DNA of 18,439 nt from GCA-003244245 sp035714625 (lineage in GTDB: Bacteria > Actinomycetota > Actinomycetes > Mycobacteriales > Pseudonocardiaceae): assembly GCA_035714625.1 (NCBI GenBank), contig DASTLT010000247.1, positions 1 to 18,439 on the forward strand, given 5' to 3'. Below the pieces are notes generated by a model. The model was not told the DNA's origin. It made no database searches and saw only the letters and a list, made by a program, of their open reading frames with translations. A program made the position numbers and the translations under genes. Positions within the stretch are counted from its first letter, which is position 1. Each line of letters begins with the position of its first letter. Shown here piece by piece: positions 16,356-18,439 of this stretch.

Positions 16356-16511
16356 TCAGACCTCGTCGATGCTCGCCAGGGCCGCGGTCAGCGCCTCGTG
16401 GACGGCATTGAACCGCGCAACGTGCTCGCCGACCGGCAACTCGTCCAGATCCTGCAGCCCCTCGAGCGCGCTCGCGATGCCGGTGCCGGTGGGGACCGCA
16501 TGCGACGTCAT
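16356..16511 (-). CDS. Small conserved-type protein of 51 residues, function unknown
   Basis: An ATG at 16509-16511 has AAGGAGA about eight bases upstream, the clearest ribosome binding site in this region. The product is 51 residues, acidic, with no Cys or membrane segment. Its core reads LQDLDELPVGEHVARF and then NAVHEALTAALASIDEV, which should form two amphipathic helices. In M. tuberculosis a similarly small gene, Rv1693, holds the same slot between the HAD phosphatase and tlyA, so this is a real gene rather than a chance frame. The stop abuts the tlyA GTG, indicating coupling. No function is known to me; a helical adaptor or a regulator of the neighbouring enzyme is a guess. Confidence 0.75.
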   Translation of the reverse strand: MTSHAVPTGTGIASALEGLQDLDELPVGEHVARFNAVHEALTAALASIDEV

Positions 16512-16536
16512 GAAGGTGCTCTCCTTGCCCACCTGG

Positions 16537-17547
16537 TCAGCCCTTACCGTCCAAACCCACCGCCGCGAGCGCAGCCGCGGCGGTGTCGTCGCCGGCCTGG
16601 ACCCGGGCCGGTCCGGCCTGCTCCCTCCACCAGGTAGCACACAGGGTCCGCAGCGCGTCGAGCGGGTCACCGGAGGTTCCGTTTCCATACAACACCACAG
16701 TGCGGTCCTCGGTGTCCGCCCGCCACCCCGGCCGCACCTGGATCCGGGTCTCCTCGATGCAGCCGCGCAGCACCCGCAGGTCGGCACCGAGGTGCACCGG
16801 GCGCTGCTGCGGGGGCGCCACCAGCAGTGCGGCCGCATCGGCCACCCCAGACAGGACCAGCAACGAGTCCAGTCCAGCGGCGCAAGCACCAGCAATGTCG
16901 GTGTCCAGCCGGTCACCGACGACCAGCGGGCGGCGGGCGCCGAGACGGTCTACAGCGGCGTCGAGCAGCGGGCGCTCCGGCTTTCCCGCCACGGTGGGCT
17001 CCTGGTCCGTCGCGGCCCGCAAGGCCGCCACCATGGCACCGTTACCGGGCAGCAAACCACGTTCGGTGGGCAGCGTGCGGTCCACGTTGCAGGCCACCCA
17101 CCTGGCGCCGGCCCGAATGGCCAGGCATGCCTCGGCCAACCGGGCCCACCCGGTCTGCGGGGAGTGGCCCTGCACAACGGCAGCCGGACACTCGGTAGCC
17201 GTGGTCACCGGTCGCAGCCGGGCCGCACGTACCGACGCGGCCAGCGCCTCGGTACCGACCACGAGGACTGCTGCGCCGGCGGGCAACTGTGAGGCCAGTA
17301 TGGCCACCGCGGCCTGGGCACTGGTGAGCACCTCCTCCGGAAGGGTCCGAACACCCAGTGCGGTGAGGTACTCGGCAACCTCGGACGGTCCCCGGGAAGC
17401 GTTGTTGGTGATGAACTGCAGTGCCATCCCACCCGCCCGCAGGTCGTTGACCACATCAGGCGCGCCCGGCACGGGTTCGGCTCCCCGCACAACGGTGCCG
17501 TCTAGGTCCAGCAGCACCGCGTCGTAGCCCGCACGCTGGGCCTTCAC
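16537..17547 (-). CDS. HAD-superfamily phosphatase, NagD/glycerol-3-phosphate phosphatase type
   Basis: The GTG at 17545-17547 overlaps the preceding TGA (GTGA) and gives 336 residues; an open frame continues upstream but shadows the TPR gene. HAD motif I is LLDLDGTVV with Asp14 and Asp16. Motif II is FITNNAS with Thr47. Motif III Lys189 sits in VAGKPERPLL, and motif IV is VVGDRLDTDIAGA (209-221). The type IIA cap, as in NagD and phosphoglycolate phosphatase, fills the middle. The equivalent M. tuberculosis protein, Rv1692, is known as a glycerol-3-phosphate phosphatase in recycling of polar lipid head groups, so that is the likely role. About 80 extra C-terminal residues follow the HAD core, including RTVVLYGNGTSGDPLDALRT, and resemble a small accessory domain. 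Confidence 0.9.
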   Translation of the reverse strand: MKAQRAGYDAVLLDLDGTVVRGAEPVPGAPDVVNDLRAGGMALQFITNNASRGPSEVAEYLTALGVRTLPEEVLTSAQAAVAILASQLPAGAAVLVVGTEALAASVRAARLRPVTTATECPAAVVQGHSPQTGWARLAEACLAIRAGARWVACNVDRTLPTERGLLPGNGAMVAALRAATDQEPTVAGKPERPLLDAAVDRLGARRPLVVGDRLDTDIAGACAAGLDSLLVLSGVADAAALLVAPPQQRPVHLGADLRVLRGCIEETRIQVRPGWRADTEDRTVVLYGNGTSGDPLDALRTLCATWWREQAGPARVQAGDDTAAAALAAVGLDGKG

Positions 17548-18311
17548 TGGGGTCCCACCCGGGCATCGAGTTCTGCGGCCCGCTCGGCAGCATCGGTCAG
17601 GCCCTCCACATCGGCCTCCGCCGCGGCCACGAACCACCGAACGGCATCCTGCTGGCGACCTGCGGCCAGCAGGTTGTCCGCGTAGGCGTACCGCAGTCGG
17701 GCCCGCCACGGTTCCGGCCCGACCGCGTCCAGGTCCGGACCTTGCAGTGCCACCACCGCAGCGTCGAACTGGCCGAGGTCCCGCCGGGCGCCCGCAGCGA
17801 CGATGCGTAACTCCACCGCCTCCTCGGTGCCGAGTCGCGCAGCCTCCGGACTCCGCGCGATCTCCAATGCCCGCTCCGGGCGTCCCAAGGCACGCTCGCA
17901 GTCGGCCAGCAGAGCCAACTGGCCCGGCCCGCCACCCAGCCGCCGGGCAGCGCGCAGCTCGGCCAGCGCCTCTGACCACTCCCCGGTGTGGTATGCCGCG
18001 ACGCCGGTGGCCTCTCGGACCACCGCGACCCGGCTGCCCCGGCTACGGGCGAAGCGGGCATGCGCCAGCGCCAACTCCGGATCGTCCTCCAGCACCCGCC
18101 CGGCAGCCACCAGGTGGCTGGCGACCAGATCAGCCAGGCCCTTCGGCAGTGTCAGCAGTTCCTTGCGAACCTCTCGGTCAAGCTCCGACGGATCGACATC
18201 CTCCGGAAGATCGGGGCGCAGGACGTCGGACTCATCGCGGCGCCGCGACGCCACCCGGTCCTCATTCTTCCGGGCTCGCCACCCGCCGCGTTCCCCTTGC
18301 TCCCCTGCCAC
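17544..18311 (-). CDS. TPR-like repeat protein of unknown function
   Basis: The GTG at 18309-18311, with GAGAGGA about nine bases upstream, gives 255 residues. The first 45 are highly charged (RKNEDRVASRRRDESDV) and probably disordered. From about residue 60 to the end the chain is all alpha, with helical pairs resembling tetratricopeptide repeats: DPELALAHARFARSRG, AAYHTGEWSEALAELRAARRL, LGRPERALEIA, LGQFDAAVVALQ and LLAAGRQQDAVRWFVAAAEAD. There is no signal peptide or membrane helix, so it is cytoplasmic. It corresponds in position to Rv1691. TPR folds mediate protein binding, but the partner is unknown. It is the first gene after the rRNA terminator, and I see no clear promoter in the roughly 40 bases between them. 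Confidence 0.85.
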   Translation of the reverse strand: MAGEQGERGGWRARKNEDRVASRRRDESDVLRPDLPEDVDPSELDREVRKELLTLPKGLADLVASHLVAAGRVLEDDPELALAHARFARSRGSRVAVVREATGVAAYHTGEWSEALAELRAARRLGGGPGQLALLADCERALGRPERALEIARSPEAARLGTEEAVELRIVAAGARRDLGQFDAAVVALQGPDLDAVGPEPWRARLRYAYADNLLAAGRQQDAVRWFVAAAEADVEGLTDAAERAAELDARVGPQ

Positions 18312-18349
18312 GGGTGTTGGTCCTCTCGTGGGTGCATGGGTTAAATAAA

Positions 18350-18387
18350 GGGGGGGCCCTGGGTGGTGGGCCCCCCTTTTTTATTTT
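18350..18387 (-). terminator. Rho-independent terminator of the rRNA operon, potentially bidirectional
   Basis: GGGGGGCCC (18351-18359) and GGGCCCCCC (18368-18376) form a perfect 9-bp GC stem with an eight-base loop. On the minus strand the hairpin follows the 5S end and is followed by TTTATTTAA. On the plus strand a longer T tract, TTTTTTATTTTTT, follows. The element therefore can stop transcription either way. Its clear role is to end the rRNA transcript. Confidence 0.85.
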
Positions 18388-18401
18388 TTGTGGGTGGTGG
18401 G

Positions 18402-18439
18402 TGTTCGGCGGTGTCCTACTCTCCCACACCCTGGCGGGT
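18402..18439 (-). rRNA. rrf: 5S ribosomal RNA, 3' end only
   Basis: The reverse complement of the last 38 bases contains GTGGGAGAGTAGGACACCGC followed by CGAACA, the conserved 3' portion of actinobacterial 5S rRNA. The rest lies beyond the right edge. The end at 18402 is set from the usual CGAACA terminus and could be a base or two different. A terminator follows 15 bases later, so this is the promoter-distal end of an rRNA operon transcribed in the same direction as the protein genes. Confidence 0.9.

Overview
The window is high-GC actinobacterial chromosome, most likely from a filamentous or mycolata-type actinomycete near Mycobacteriales/Pseudonocardiales. The evidence is the very high GC at third codon positions, the frequent GTG starts, the GTGA/ATGA stop-start overlaps, and a gene order matching the M. 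tuberculosis Rv1691-Rv1712 block. That block runs TPR protein, HAD phosphatase, small protein, tlyA, nadK, recN, steA, mctB/steB, pyrG, Nudix, xerD, parA, scpA, scpB, rluB, cmk. Genus cannot be fixed from the sequence alone.

Layout from right to left, which is the direction of most transcription. The 3' end of a 5S rRNA gene enters at the right edge on the minus strand and is closed by a strong GC hairpin terminator. A nearly unbroken minus-strand series follows, from about 18.3 kb down to 2.56 kb. It holds a TPR-like protein, a glycerol-3-phosphate-phosphatase-like HAD enzyme, a 51-residue conserved-type small protein, tlyA (rRNA 2'-O-methyltransferase), nadK, recN, steA, mctB/steB, pyrG, a Nudix ADP-ribose pyrophosphatase, ald (alanine dehydrogenase), xerD, an orphan parA, scpA, scpB and rluB. 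Several junctions overlap by 4 bases, so translation is probably coupled. Gaps of roughly 50-140 bp before recN, steA, pyrG, ald, parA and scpA are the places for internal promoters or regulatory sites.

At the left, two plus-strand genes encoding a DrrA/DrrB-type ABC exporter sit between rluB and the 5'-proximal part of cmk, which runs off the left edge on the minus strand. rluB and cmk are usually adjacent in this neighbourhood, so the exporter looks like an insertion that separated cmk from its operon.

Functionally the window mixes chromosome maintenance (xerD, parA, scpAB, recN), ribosome/RNA modification (tlyA, rluB, 5S rRNA), nucleotide and cofactor metabolism (pyrG, cmk, nadK, Nudix), envelope or cell separation (steA, mctB/steB) and export. 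I see no CRISPR array, IS element, phage gene, tRNA or obvious new defence system. The most notable non-coding signals are a 44-bp near-perfect palindrome between parA and scpA, three tandem 13-bp repeats in the ald leader, a hairpin spanning both stop codons of the convergent exporter/rluB pair, and the terminator between the rRNA operon and the long gene cluster.
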